Assembly: GCA_963921425.1 (NCBI GenBank)
Contig: OY992839.1
Span: forward strand, 11,945,409 to 12,009,408
DNA from: Dryas octopetala
Taxonomy: Eukaryota; Streptophyta; Magnoliopsida; Rosales; Rosaceae
Direction: 5' to 3'
DNA: 64,000 bases
Shown here piece after piece: positions 1 through 9,841 of the stretch. The first letter of the stretch is position 1; every line of letters begins with the position of its first letter. A program made the position numbers and the translations under genes. The notes under the pieces are model-generated. The model saw only the letters and a list, made by a program, of their open reading frames with translations, searched no databases and was not told where the DNA came from.

Positions 1-588
1 AACACCATGCTGTTTGGGCCTAGACCCAAAAGACTAAGCCCTTCCTGGGCTCCTAGCCCACGATCTACTAGGCTCCGGCCTCATGGGCTCCGGCCCCCTG
101 GGCCCCGGCCTCTTAGGCTCCGGCCTCCCAAGCTCAAGCCTCCCGGGCCCCCGGCCCGTGTCAACTCACTCGGATCCTCGAGACCGGTGCCACGTGGCGC
201 TCCTACAGTGCAAGTCACCACAAAGGACACGTGTCGTCACCGGATTGGTTGACACTCTTCCAAAGGTACTATAAAAGAGGTACCTTCTTGTCATCAAGAG
301 GACAACTGAAATCATTATTATACTATTCACTCACTCTGCTCTCAGATCTCTCTGAACACTGACTTGAGCGTCGGAGGAGCTTTGGCCAGCACCACACCGG
401 TGCCCTTCCCGCTCACTTTTGTGTACTTGCGCAGGGTGCTTTGGATATCATTCTCTCTCATTACTCACCAGTCGGACCCAGCTACCCGTTCCTGCCCCAG
501 TTCGACGTGTCATCCACTCAGTGGCGGGTCAACGGGCCTACGTGGTTCGACTCGACGTTGACTGCTCTACCATTTTTTAGCATCAACA
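1..588 (+). repeat. 5' LTR (left end outside window)
   Basis: Matches 9253-9840 almost perfectly and ends in CA (…CATCAACA) directly before the primer-binding site. It contains a GC-rich run of 'GGCTCCGGCC' repeats (about 70-160) and a TATA box. Open frames in this stretch are low-complexity and not genes. Confidence 0.93.
270..277 (+). promoter_or_regulatory. LTR TATA box
   Basis: TATAAAAG lies in the left LTR about 470 bp before the gag start; the right LTR repeats it at 9522-9529. It is the likely core promoter for the retrotransposon RNA. Confidence 0.7.
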
Positions 589-591
589 GTT

Positions 592-609
592 TGGCGCCGT
601 CTGTGGGAA
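592..609 (+). other. Primer-binding site
   Basis: TGGCGCCGT begins 3 nt after the LTR end. It is complementary to a tRNA 3' end (ACGGCGCCA, as in plant tRNA-Asp); the next bases (CTGTGGGAA) match that tRNA less well, so the primer identity is uncertain. The position immediately after the LTR is diagnostic. Confidence 0.75.
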
Positions 610-740
610 AGTTACAACTTTTCCCCATTGAATTCTCTACCCTCAGTTGTGGTGCAAAAACCTTCCGAGCTTCCGAGCTCCCGAGCTTCCGAGCTCCCGA
701 GCTTCCGAGCTCCCTAGCTTCCGAGCTACCGACCCTCACA

Positions 741-3700
741 ATGTCTGACGGAGGTCCTATCCTCGACCAAGTTGACAACACCCCGCTGGTTGACAAGCGA
801 GGCAAGAAGACTGCCGAATCTGATCAGGAGGAGTACATCCAGCGATTGGAGGCTCAGCTCCAACAAACCCAGGAACAGCTCGACCTCCAAAAAGGTGCAA
901 CACAGCTGTATGAGCGACTCCTCCGCGACAGGGAAGAACATACCACCCCCCGGAGTGGTGAGAGGAGGAACCCCCATGACAGGGACGAACACACCACTCT
1001 CCGGAGTGGTGAGAGGAATAACCCCCCCCGAAGGGACCAAAATGTTTCGCGTCAGCTGGACGCGGGGGAAGGTAGCCGCCCACCCCCAGGTTTCCAAAAG
1101 AGACTTATCCACCCGGTCGCCCGGGCTCGATCTGGCGAGCATCCCACTCGCTCTGAAGAGTTTCACATTTATCGGGACTGTCGTCATCTGCTCGACGACA
1201 ACCGCTCTCGGCGAGAAGAGCAACGGACGAACCGGGGCGAATCCAACCCGCGTCCCCGAGACTTGGAGGAGGAGCAGGACCGATCCAACCCGCGTCCCCG
1301 AGACTTGGAGGAGGAGCAGGCTCCCCGTCCCAAGCGACGACGGGGAGAAGAGCAGGTCCTCTCGGCTGGGCGCCGCGCAGAAAGTAACACTTTCATAAGT
1401 GAACAAGTCGCTGACTCAGGTAATAGCGGCTCTCTTCCACCAGACCAGCTCCAGCAACTTCTCATGGACATCAGTGAGCGCCTGAAAAGAGTGGAGGGAA
1501 GAAGTCGGGGTGGGCACCCATCTTTAGAAACAAGGGAGCTGCCTGGACCTTTCACAGCTCGCATCCTATCCACTCCTCCGGTTGGCGACGTCCGACCTCC
1601 CAAAATCACTCCATACACGGGGAAGGAAGACCCATATGACCACCTCATGAGTTTCAGATCCGCTCTGGAATCTAAAGGTGCTGATGACATTACAAAGTGT
1701 CGAATCTTCCCTTCCACCCTCTCTGGCAGTGCAAGGGACTGGTTCTACCAACTTCCTCCGGGCTCGGTTGATTGCTTCAACGAGCTCCGAGAACTCTTCC
1801 TAGGCCAGTATATCATCCAGACCGATAGAATCTACACCACGGATGACCTGACTCGAGTCCGACAGGGCAGCAGGGAATCCCTCCGGGAATACATTACTCG
1901 ATTTCAGCTAGAGCGATCTCGGTGTCGCGACTGTGATGAGAAGGTAGCCTTCGCCGCTTTCAAGGGTGGTCTCCTAGAGGGGGACTTCTTGTTCGAACTC
2001 AACCGCCGCAATCCGCGCACCTACAAAGAACTTATGCATGAGGCCATTGCCTATGCTACTGCGGAATTCAAAACATATGGGAAGAAGCCGCCCACCATGG
2101 ATCGCGTCCACAAACTTTCTGAGATGTTTTCCGGTCTCAAGAAGTCCCAAATGCGCCTGAACCCTGCCAAGTGCACGTTCGGCGTATTTTCGGGAAAATT
2201 CCTTGGCTTCATGGTGAGCCAAAGGGGGATAGAGGCCAACCCTGAAAAAATCAAAGCCTTGATCGATATGCAATCTCCCAGAACTCAGAAGGAAGTGCAG
2301 AGCCTAACGGGCAGGGTCGCCGCCTTGACACGATTCATATCCAAGGCCACCGACCGTTGCGCCCCATTCTTCAAAACCCTTAAGGCTCGGACCAAATACA
2401 TTGACTGGACTCCGGAGTGTGAGAAGGCCTTCCAAGATCTAAAAGAGTACATGGGCAAATCACCTCTACTTTCTAAACCCGAGCCAGGGGAAGAGCTACT
2501 ACTCTACTTGTCCGTTTCCTTGACAGCCACCAGCTCAGTCCTCATTCGACTTGAGGATAGGGTTGAGCACCCGGTGTACTATACCAGCAAGGCCCTGCAA
2601 GATGCTGAGACAAGATATCCAGAGATAGAAAAATTAGCCCTTGCCTTGGTTACATCAGCCCGGCGCCTCCGCCCATACTTCCAGGCTCATCCTATCGTGG
2701 TTCTCACCAATCAACCACTTAGGCAAGTATTGCAGCGGCCTGAGGTCTCTGGCCGACTTATCAAATGGTCCATTGAGTTGAGCGAATTTGACATTTCCTA
2801 CCGCCCAAGGCCCGCAATCAAGGGACAAGCCATTGCAGACTTCATTTCAGAGTCTACATTCCTACCCGAGGCTGAGCCCTCCTCCACCATTGTGTCGACC
2901 ACCGATCCACCAACTTCTTCTACTCCAGCAATCAGGTTGGATCGCCCAATCTGGTCTTTATATGTTGATGGATCTTCTAATCAACAGGGCAGTGGAGCCG
3001 GACTTGTTTTGATCGCCCCTGACCAGACCACCATTGAGTATGCTCTTCGATTCGGCTTCCAGGCATCCAACAATGAGGCTGAATATGAGGCCCTCATTGC
3101 CGGCTTATCTTTGGCACTACATATGGACGTTGAGCAACTCCGAATCCACAGCGATTCTCAACTTGTGGTGAACCAGGTCACGCAGGAATACCAAACCAAG
3201 GGTGAGCGTATGGCCGCTTACTTCACCAAAGTTCAAAGCCTACTCAATCAATTCTCAGCATACCAGCTCATCCAAATCCCTAGGGCGGACAATGAGAGGG
3301 CGGATGCCCTAGCTCGCCTTGCCTCGGCAGTCGACCATGAAGCTGGGAGGTCTGTCCCCGTTGAGTTCTTACCTCAGCGCAGCATTGATGTTATGGAGGT
3401 CTGCCAATCGGCGCAACAAGCTAGTTGGATGGACCCTCTCCTTGCGTTTCTTAAGCATGGGAACCCACCCGCAGACAAGGCTGAGGCTCGGCGCCTTCGC
3501 CATAGAGCTTCTCGGTACACCATTATTAACGACAAGTTATACAAGCGGGGTTTCTCCCTGCCATACTTGCGCTGCCTTACCCCCGAACAAGGCGACTATA
3601 TCCTCCGGGAGATCCATGAAGGGGTTTGTGGCAATCATGCAGGGGCCCATTCTTTAGCCCACAAGGCCATTCGCCAAGGCTATTATTGGCCGACCCTCCG

Positions 3701-4649
3701 CGCTGATGCAAGGAAGCTCACCCAGAAATGCATCAAGTGCCAAAAATTTGCAACTTTTCCGCACCAACCACCCGAGCCCCTCACTACCATGAACAGTCCT
3801 TGGCCCTTTGCCCAATGGGGCATTGACTTAATCGGACCAATGACCGAGGGGAAGGGCAAGGTCAAAATGGCAGTAGTCGCGGTGGACTACTTCACTAAGT
3901 GGGCAGAGGCCGAGCCCCTGGCAAAGGCAACCACCCAGACCATCAAGAGCTTTGTATGGAAGAACATCATTTGCCGCTTTGGTCTCCCTTACGCCATTAT
4001 CACTGACAATGGCAAGCAGTTCGACAACAAAGAGTTCAAGTCATTTTGCTCCGCCTTCAACATCAAGGTTTTCTTTGCCTCTCCTGGTCATCCTCAGGCC
4101 AACGGGCAGGTCGAGGCAGTCAACAAGACCATTAAACATACCTTGAAGACCAAGCTCGATGCAAAAAAGGGAAAGTGGCCTGACCTCCTACCCGAAGTCT
4201 TATGGTCCTACCGGACGACCTGTCGATCCTCGACCGGGGAAACCCCCTTTTCTTTGGCCTTTGCTTCTGAAGCCGTCATCCCAGTTGAGGTCGGGCTTGC
4301 CTCTTACCGCCTCGATACATTTCAGCCTGAGCACAATGCGGACCAGCTAGCCCTCAGTCTCGACCTCGCTGAAGAGCATCGGGCCCAGGCTGAGCTACAC
4401 AAGTACGCCTACCAGCAACGGGCTACTCGATACTACAATTCTAAAGTTAAGCCTCGCCACTTCCGAGTGGGGGACTGGGTCCTGCGCAGCACTACCTTGG
4501 CCAAAACAAGTGCTCTGAAACCTAATTGGGAAGGACCGTATGAAATTATTGAAGTCATCCGCCCAGGCACATACAGGCTCCGCGCCACAACTGGCAAGGA
4601 ACTCGGCCACCCTTGGCACGCCGAGCACCTCCGCTACTTCTACAAGTAG
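741..4649 (+). CDS. Gag-Pol polyprotein with in-frame deletion of protease and RT core
   Basis: A 1302-residue frame. I chose the ATG at 741 because the frame upstream of it lies in the LTR and leader. Domains in order: charged N-terminus with a coiled-coil stretch (about residues 20-60) and Arg/Asp/Glu-rich repeats; retrotransposon gag domain (about 300-440); the C-terminal tail of reverse transcriptase starting at about residue 450; RT-associated RNase H (about 553-700); a second RNase H with its YVDG aspartate at 743, then NNEAEYEAL and HSDSQL; integrase zinc-binding region (about 955-1005); integrase core D1029, D1089, E1125 with exactly 35 residues between the last two. Missing: the CCHC knuckle, the protease DSG motif and the RT catalytic YxDD. 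Gag joins the RT tail directly in frame, so this copy cannot reverse-transcribe by itself. The integrase looks intact. The dual RNase H is a Tat-lineage mark. Confidence 0.9.
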   Translation: MSDGGPILDQVDNTPLVDKRGKKTAESDQEEYIQRLEAQLQQTQEQLDLQKGATQLYERLLRDREEHTTPRSGERRNPHDRDEHTTLRSGERNNPPRRDQNVSRQLDAGEGSRPPPGFQKRLIHPVARARSGEHPTRSEEFHIYRDCRHLLDDNRSRREEQRTNRGESNPRPRDLEEEQDRSNPRPRDLEEEQAPRPKRRRGEEQVLSAGRRAESNTFISEQVADSGNSGSLPPDQLQQLLMDISERLKRVEGRSRGGHPSLETRELPGPFTARILSTPPVGDVRPPKITPYTGKEDPYDHLMSFRSALESKGADDITKCRIFPSTLSGSARDWFYQLPPGSVDCFNELRELFLGQYIIQTDRIYTTDDLTRVRQGSRESLREYITRFQLERSRCRDCDEKVAFAAFKGGLLEGDFLFELNRRNPRTYKELMHEAIAYATAEFKTYGKKPPTMDRVHKLSEMFSGLKKSQMRLNPAKCTFGVFSGKFLGFMVSQRGIEANPEKIKALIDMQSPRTQKEVQSLTGRVAALTRFISKATDRCAPFFKTLKARTKYIDWTPECEKAFQDLKEYMGKSPLLSKPEPGEELLLYLSVSLTATSSVLIRLEDRVEHPVYYTSKALQDAETRYPEIEKLALALVTSARRLRPYFQAHPIVVLTNQPLRQVLQRPEVSGRLIKWSIELSEFDISYRPRPAIKGQAIADFISESTFLPEAEPSSTIVSTTDPPTSSTPAIRLDRPIWSLYVDGSSNQQGSGAGLVLIAPDQTTIEYALRFGFQASNNEAEYEALIAGLSLALHMDVEQLRIHSDSQLVVNQVTQEYQTKGERMAAYFTKVQSLLNQFSAYQLIQIPRADNERADALARLASAVDHEAGRSVPVEFLPQRSIDVMEVCQSAQQASWMDPLLAFLKHGNPPADKAEARRLRHRASRYTIINDKLYKRGFSLPYLRCLTPEQGDYILREIHEGVCGNHAGAHSLAHKAIRQGYYWPTLRADARKLTQKCIKCQKFATFPHQPPEPLTTMNSPWPFAQWGIDLIGPMTEGKGKVKMAVVAVDYFTKWAEAEPLAKATTQTIKSFVWKNIICRFGLPYAIITDNGKQFDNKEFKSFCSAFNIKVFFASPGHPQANGQVEAVNKTIKHTLKTKLDAKKGKWPDLLPEVLWSYRTTCRSSTGETPFSLAFASEAVIPVEVGLASYRLDTFQPEHNADQLALSLDLAEEHRAQAELHKYAYQQRATRYYNSKVKPRHFRVGDWVLRSTTLAKTSALKPNWEGPYEIIEVIRPGTYRLRATTGKELGHPWHAEHLRYFYK

Positions 4650-4715
4650 ACAAATGTTGTACCCCCCGGGGACTTTTTTCAATTTTATCTATGTTATCAC
4701 TTTCAATAAATACAA

Positions 4716-5260
4716 GTCCTACCACGGACACATTTTTCTTCATTTTTATTCAAAGTGCTAATTGGCTGTATGGACCCCCGGGCCATCAGACATCCGACCC
4801 TGCCCATATCCGCCCCATGCATTCAAGGGAAGCTAAGTACCATGCATTCAGGGCGCGGCTATGGCAAATGCATTCAAGGGAAACTAAGTACCATGCATTC
4901 ACGGAAGTCCTACCACGGACACTTTTTCTTCATTTTTATTCAAAGTCTTAATTGGCTGTATGGCCCCCCGGGCCATCAGACATCCGACCTTGCCCATGTC
5001 CGCCCGTGCATTCAAGGGAAGCTAAGTACCACGCATTCAGGGCGCGGCTATGGCAAATGCATTCAAGGGAACTTAAGTACCATGCATTCAAGGGAAAATC
5101 AATATCATGCATTCAAGGGAAACTGAGTACCGTGCATTCAGAGAAAATCAATTTCATGCATCCAAGGGAAACTAAGTACCATGCATTCGATAAAATTCTG
5201 CAATACCATGTATTCAAGAGAAGGGCATCCTACCCCATAACGGGTCGGACACCCTCCAAA
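4716..5260 (+). repeat. Tandem repeats downstream of gag-pol
   Basis: A 191-bp unit starts at 4716 and again at 4907. Inside and after it, a short motif GCATTCAAGGGAA followed by TAAGTACC recurs about ten times with drift to roughly 5215. This is non-coding 3' DNA of the retrotransposon; open frames across it are repeat artefacts. Confidence 0.85.
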
Positions 5261-5408
5261 TCATCCAAAAAACAATAAGTACAAAACTTAACAATCAAAA
5301 GAGTTTGCAAGTTGGCACGGGCCACATCCGACCCGACCATACAACTCAAACAAAAATAGGGTAATGGTCCGCCCACCCCTGCCCCCGGGCCATAAGTGCA
5401 ACCGATGC

Positions 5409-7534
5409 CTATTTGGGATCCTCTCCCATATCATGCTCTCCAACTGGGGATGCTCTGTCCTCATGCTCTACCTCCTGGGCACCTTCCTCCGGGACGTTGC
5501 CAGGCAATTCGTTGCCAGCCCCTAGCAGACCACGCACGCGGTCCCAGTCAAAGTCAGGGCACATCTCCTCCAGCTCCAATTTGCAATCGCCAAAGCCCAT
5601 GGCATAGCCGCTGTTGTACTCATTGTCCAACTCCTGCCTAGCCTGGTCCGCCTCTTGCTTGGCTTGGCTCAGCTCCTGCCCGCTCTGCTCCAACTCCTGC
5701 CTAGCCTGGTCTGCCTTCTTCCTGGCCTGCAGCAGCTCGGCCTGCAACGCCTGGTTCTGGGCAACCAGGGTACCGACCCTCTCCTCGGCTGAGAGCGCTC
5801 TGTCCTTCCACACCACGAAGCTCGACATCTCGTCCTTCATCTTCTCCACCGTGGCCAGGACACTAACATGTGCCTGATAAGTGAAGAACAGTGCCTGCCA
5901 GGTCGGATGCCACGAAAGTGTTATCACAAGCTATAAAGTTTAAACTTTGGACATCTCATCAACATATACCACTTTCCCTTACCTGGGACTGCTCGGAGAA
6001 GGCCCGCTGCAAGACGGATAGCGGCTCAACCTCATCGCCAATCACCCGGTCATCCCTCCCCTTCTTCAGGGATCCTCCAAAGTCTATCACTGCCTGCTGT
6101 GCCAGATGATCCTCCTCTGGGACTGGATCAGACGCAGTGGCTGTGGCTGTCCTCTTGCCCTCTCTCCCGGGCTCGGCCGCATCTAACCCCGTCTTCCTTT
6201 TCCTCCCGGGAGAAGCCGCCTTCGGAACCTGGGTGTTGGTCGACCCACCATGCCTCATACCCCCGGGCACCGTTGCGCCTCTACTTGCATTCCCCTGGGA
6301 CGAGCCACCTCCGGCCAACAGCGCCCCCATCATCATCCTCCTCTGAGCGGGCGGGGCATGACCAACCGGTCTACTTGTTTTCTTCGTGTTGGCCATTTTC
6401 ACTGAAAGACAACAAAAAATTCAATGAGCACAAATTATTATCTCATCAACTACTACTCCAAGAGGGGAAGTACAGAAGCTCACCTGGAACTCCGAAGCCG
6501 TACTTGGCCAACTTTTCAGAAGACAAGAGGTAGGCAGCGCTCAACTTTCGAGCAGGTCGGCTAAGCACCCTCCGCACCTCTTCCGCGCTATCCTCCGACA
6601 ATGGAAGCCTCTCCCACTCACCCCCTGCAAAATCAAACAACAAAAGCCGACTATCAGTATAAGCATGACATCCGCTAATAATCCAAGTGTACATAGACCA
6701 ATGCATCGGCTCAGCCAGGCAACCTATTATGTGGAAATTTGTCGGCACCCTATTCATGGTCCTCCTCTCACTCCGGCCAAACTCCCAGGCTCCACTCGCA
6801 AAGAACCATTTTTTCTTCCACTCCTTGTGAGCGTCTGGGTGGCCTACCTGTATTTGGCGAGTCGCCCCATCGGTGAACTGCTCGTTCGCCAACTGCGAGC
6901 AGTACACCCAACCCCGCAATTTGGGACTCGACTTAATTTCAAACAAGTGTGAAAATTGAGCCATACTTGGGGCACCATACCCCTCATCCCGGAACATCAC
7001 ATACAACCCAATTAATGTCCTCCAACTATTGGGCGTCAGCTGAGCTGGTGCAATCCCTAACTTCCTCAACATATACTGGAAATAGGGGTGGAGAGGAAGC
7101 CTAAACCCATGGTGGAAACTCTTGGCAAAACACAAAATATGCCCCTCCGGCGGGTCACTCAAGACATCATCCTCTCCCGGGAGGCTCAGGTGGATATAAT
7201 CGGGAATGTGGAACTCTACCCTCAATTTTTCAAGGTCCTCCTCCGTCATCCTATTCTCACACAATCCATCCACGGACCAGTAAGGCACAATGCGCCCACC
7301 CACATCATCACAACTAGTGGGTGTCTCTCCATCATCGCTGTCCTCACTACCAGTGCTTTTTCCCTCACTTCCCATCACCATGGACAAGCTCTCCTGGACG
7401 GTCTTGAGCACTTTGCCCACCCCCATATTTCCACACCCCATCCGGGGTCGAGGCATATTTGGCCTCATCGGCGTCCCATCACTTGTGGACACCCGATCAG
7501 ACTCCATAGAACTGTTATCATCTGAGGAAGCCAT
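5409..7534 (-). CDS. Antisense three-exon gene inside the retrotransposon ('putative gypsy type transposon' domain plus coiled coil)
   Basis: On the minus strand, exons 7534-6484, 6401-5983 and 5873-5409 join through GT-AG introns of 82 and 109 bp and stay in frame (the first junction makes a GTG codon, the second falls between codons), giving 644 residues. Exon 1 has an acidic Ser-rich start, then a block with HIPDYIHLSLP, HGFRLPLHPYFQYML and LAPAQL-like IAPAQLTPNSWRTLIG, which resembles the plant 'putative gypsy type transposon' domain (PF04195) from memory. Exon 2 is basic and low-complexity, with KRKT-type stretches that could be a nuclear signal. Exon 3 has a long Ala/Gln/Glu coiled coil and an acidic tail. 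The gene runs against gag-pol in the 3' half, as reported for some Tat elements. Function is unknown. A TATAAAAG on the same strand lies at 8866-8859. The start could be one of the nearby in-frame ATGs, and an extra intron near 6629 is possible. Confidence 0.72.
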
Positions 7535-8858
7535 GGAATGTCCGACCTCAGCACACCTGCTCATCCAAGACAACACCATGGACATATCAGATCAATACTG
7601 GTTTCCCACCCCCCCCATATGTGCTCTTCTACACCCAATTTGGGACCATTCACCCTATCACCTTTTCACATGCTCAGCCACCAATCATTTATCAAAGCAA
7701 ATATTCACAATATCAATTCAAGCAGACAGGCAATAAAAACACAAGCCTTTACCTGTATTGCGCGGCTCCAACGGCTCAGACGGGTTCCGACCCACTTATC
7801 TTGTCTCCTCTGTACCTAGCCACAAACCACAACACTCAATAAATTACAAAGTCAAAAATGAAGGCATGTTGCCTACCCAGTGCTCGGCAAGGCTCCGACA
7901 CACTTGCACCTCCACCTGCCCCTACTCACATCATCCACAAAATTCACAAACAGAATTTCAAGGTCCGCCTCAGGCTGGACGACCACAACTTCTCAAAGTT
8001 CTCAATTTTCAAAGGCACAATCAATATGTCAAGTGGGTATGAAAATTTTTATTTGAATTACATACCTCAAAAGTGTGAGAATCAATGTTGCCCGAGCCCA
8101 CTCAGCCACCCTCCGCGCAGCACAACTCCGGCCCGAGCAACCACCTACACCTGCACAACCCGAGCCGAGCAGCCAAAGCTTCTCTTGTTCCGCGCCGCGT
8201 CACCAACCGAAGCCTCCACCTCCACTCCGAGCCGCGCGAAGCTCTCCCCTCTAACCCAGCCGATCCGAGCAGAGGACCAAAGCGAGCACAAGTATCCGAG
8301 CCCTCCAAGGATCCGAGCCCTCCAAGCTGACCCGCACCTCCACTGCAGACCCGAGCTCGGCGTGAAACACTCCGACCCGAGCAGAGCCTCCTCGACGAGA
8401 CAGCCCGACCCGCGCCTCCACTGCAGACCCGAGCTCGGCGTGAAACACTCCGACCCGAGCAGAGCCGCCTCGACGAGACAGCCCGACCCGCGCACTCCCT
8501 CACCCACCCGAGCAGAGCCTCTGACCCGCGCGCTCCCTCCCTCCGCCCCGAGCACAGATCCGGCCCGCACTCTTCCTCTCCGGCCCGAGCTCAACAGATC
8601 CGGCCACTACCCTTTCCGACCCGACCCCTACCCCTTCAACCCCAGTCCAATCCGCGCCTTAACCACCCGACCCGAGCACCAGCAATGATCCGAGCCGAGC
8701 CCTTCTTCTTCCTCTGTTTTTCTCTTTTTTCCGCCCCTTGCAGTTCACGTGAATAGTGCCCTAAGTACTTGCAATTCACGTGATAACTCTACCTCACAAC
8801 AATTCTCTCTCTCCAAAAGTTTTGTCTACAGTACCAAGTGTGAGATGTGGGGGTGGGT
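7535..8858 (-). other. Presumed leader of the antisense gene, GC/Pro-rich
   Basis: This 1.3-kb stretch separates the antisense TATA box from its first ATG. It contains CCCGAGC-type repeats and a 78-bp unit in tandem at 8341-8418 and 8419-8496. A plus-strand frame (7858-8688) is Pro/Arg/Ser-rich repeat translation and I do not regard it as a gene. A 5' leader intron is possible but not resolved. Confidence 0.45.
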
Positions 8859-8866
8859 CTTTTATA
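8859..8866 (-). promoter_or_regulatory. Candidate TATA box of the antisense gene
   Basis: CTTTTATA on the plus strand reads TATAAAAG on the minus strand, 1.3 kb before the antisense ATG and just inside the right LTR. It would give the antisense gene a promoter independent of the LTR. Confidence 0.45.
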
Positions 8867-9020
8867 TCTGAGCTATACACTGTAATTCTACCATCCTCTT
8901 TACAGACGGCAACATCCCACCATTACAGTCGGACGAGGTTTACTGGGATTACATAAAGTGTCTACTGCTCGGCATACAAGATGATCAGAAATAAAAAAAA
9001 AAAAAAAAAAAAGAAATAAA

Positions 9021-9840
9021 GTGTCATCTGTAACCCCCAAGCTTTCCTGCAGTACAGCTTTTCTTGCTAAGGAACTTGGGGGACTTCTAGACAGTAGCTT
9101 AAGCAGGAACAAGTGTGTGGTTACTTGTCGTTCTGCTCGGACTTCTTTGTGTGCAAAGTTCCCAACCAAGAAGTATCTTTTGCTCGGAAACTTGGGGGAC
9201 TTCTGTTCGTATGACTAATCATCTCGGCATAACGACAAGTCACACAAGGCCTAACACCATGCTGTTTGGGCCTAGACCCAAAAGACTAAGCCCTTCCTGG
9301 GCTCCTAGCCCACGATCTACTAGGCTCCGGCCTCATGGGCTCCGGCCCCCTGGGCCCCGGCCTCTTAGGCTCCGGCCTCCCAAGCTCAAGCCTCCCGGGC
9401 CCCCGGCCCGTGTCAACTCACTCGGATCCTCGAGACCGGTGCCACGTGGCGCTCCTACAGTGCAAGTCACCACAAAGGACACGTGTCGTCACCGGATTGG
9501 TTGACACTCTTCCAAAGGTACTATAAAAGAGGTACCTTTTTGTCATCAAGAGGACAACTGAAATCATTATTATACTATTCACTCACTCTGCTCTCAGATC
9601 TCTCTGAACACTGACTTGAGCGTCGGAGGAGCTTTGGCCGGCACCACACCGGTGCCCTTCCCGCTCACTTTTGTGTACTTGCGCAGGGTGCTTTGGATAT
9701 CATTCTCTCTCATTACTCACCAGTCGGACCCAGCTACCCGTTCCTGCCCCACTTCGACGTGTCATCCACTCAGTGGCGGGTCAACGGGCCTACGTGGTTC
9801 GACTCGACGTTGACTGCTCTACCATTTTTTAGCATCAACA
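9021..9840 (+). repeat. 3' LTR
   Basis: The right end (…CATCAACA, 9840) is exact. The left end is estimated: an A-rich tract (8991-9020) that could be the polypurine tract is followed by TGTCATCTG; a start at TGTAACC (9029) is the alternative. From 9253 on it matches the left LTR. Confidence 0.85.
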
Positions 9841-9841
9841 G

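Larger units (their letters stand above)
1..9840 (+). mobile_element. Ty3/gypsy Tat-lineage LTR retrotransposon, internally deleted
   Basis: The first 588 bases recur at 9253-9840 at a constant offset with no gaps, and by eye I find three mismatches (287/9539, 388/9640, 500/9752). Between them lie a primer-binding site, a gag-pol frame with integrase last (gypsy order), an extra RNase H domain typical of the Tat lineage, and an antisense gene in the 3' part. The left LTR is cut by the window start, so the left target-site duplication cannot be checked. After the right LTR, copia-like DNA with a close paralogue at 18096 begins immediately, so the element inserted into that older repeat. Near-identical LTRs mean a recent insertion. 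Confidence 0.93.

Noticed and set aside
441..740. Upstream extension of the gag-pol frame into the LTR
   Set aside because: The frame is open by chance through LTR and leader; the same codons in the right LTR lead nowhere. The ATG at 741 begins recognisable gag-like composition.
4716..5260. CRISPR-like regularly spaced repeats
   Set aside because: Repeats are degenerate, partly contiguous and inside a plant retrotransposon, with no cas genes.
7858..8688. 276-residue plus-strand open frame
   Set aside because: Pro/Arg/Ser-rich translation of CCCGAGC repeats including a 78-bp tandem copy; it lies opposite the presumed leader of the antisense gene and shows no domain.
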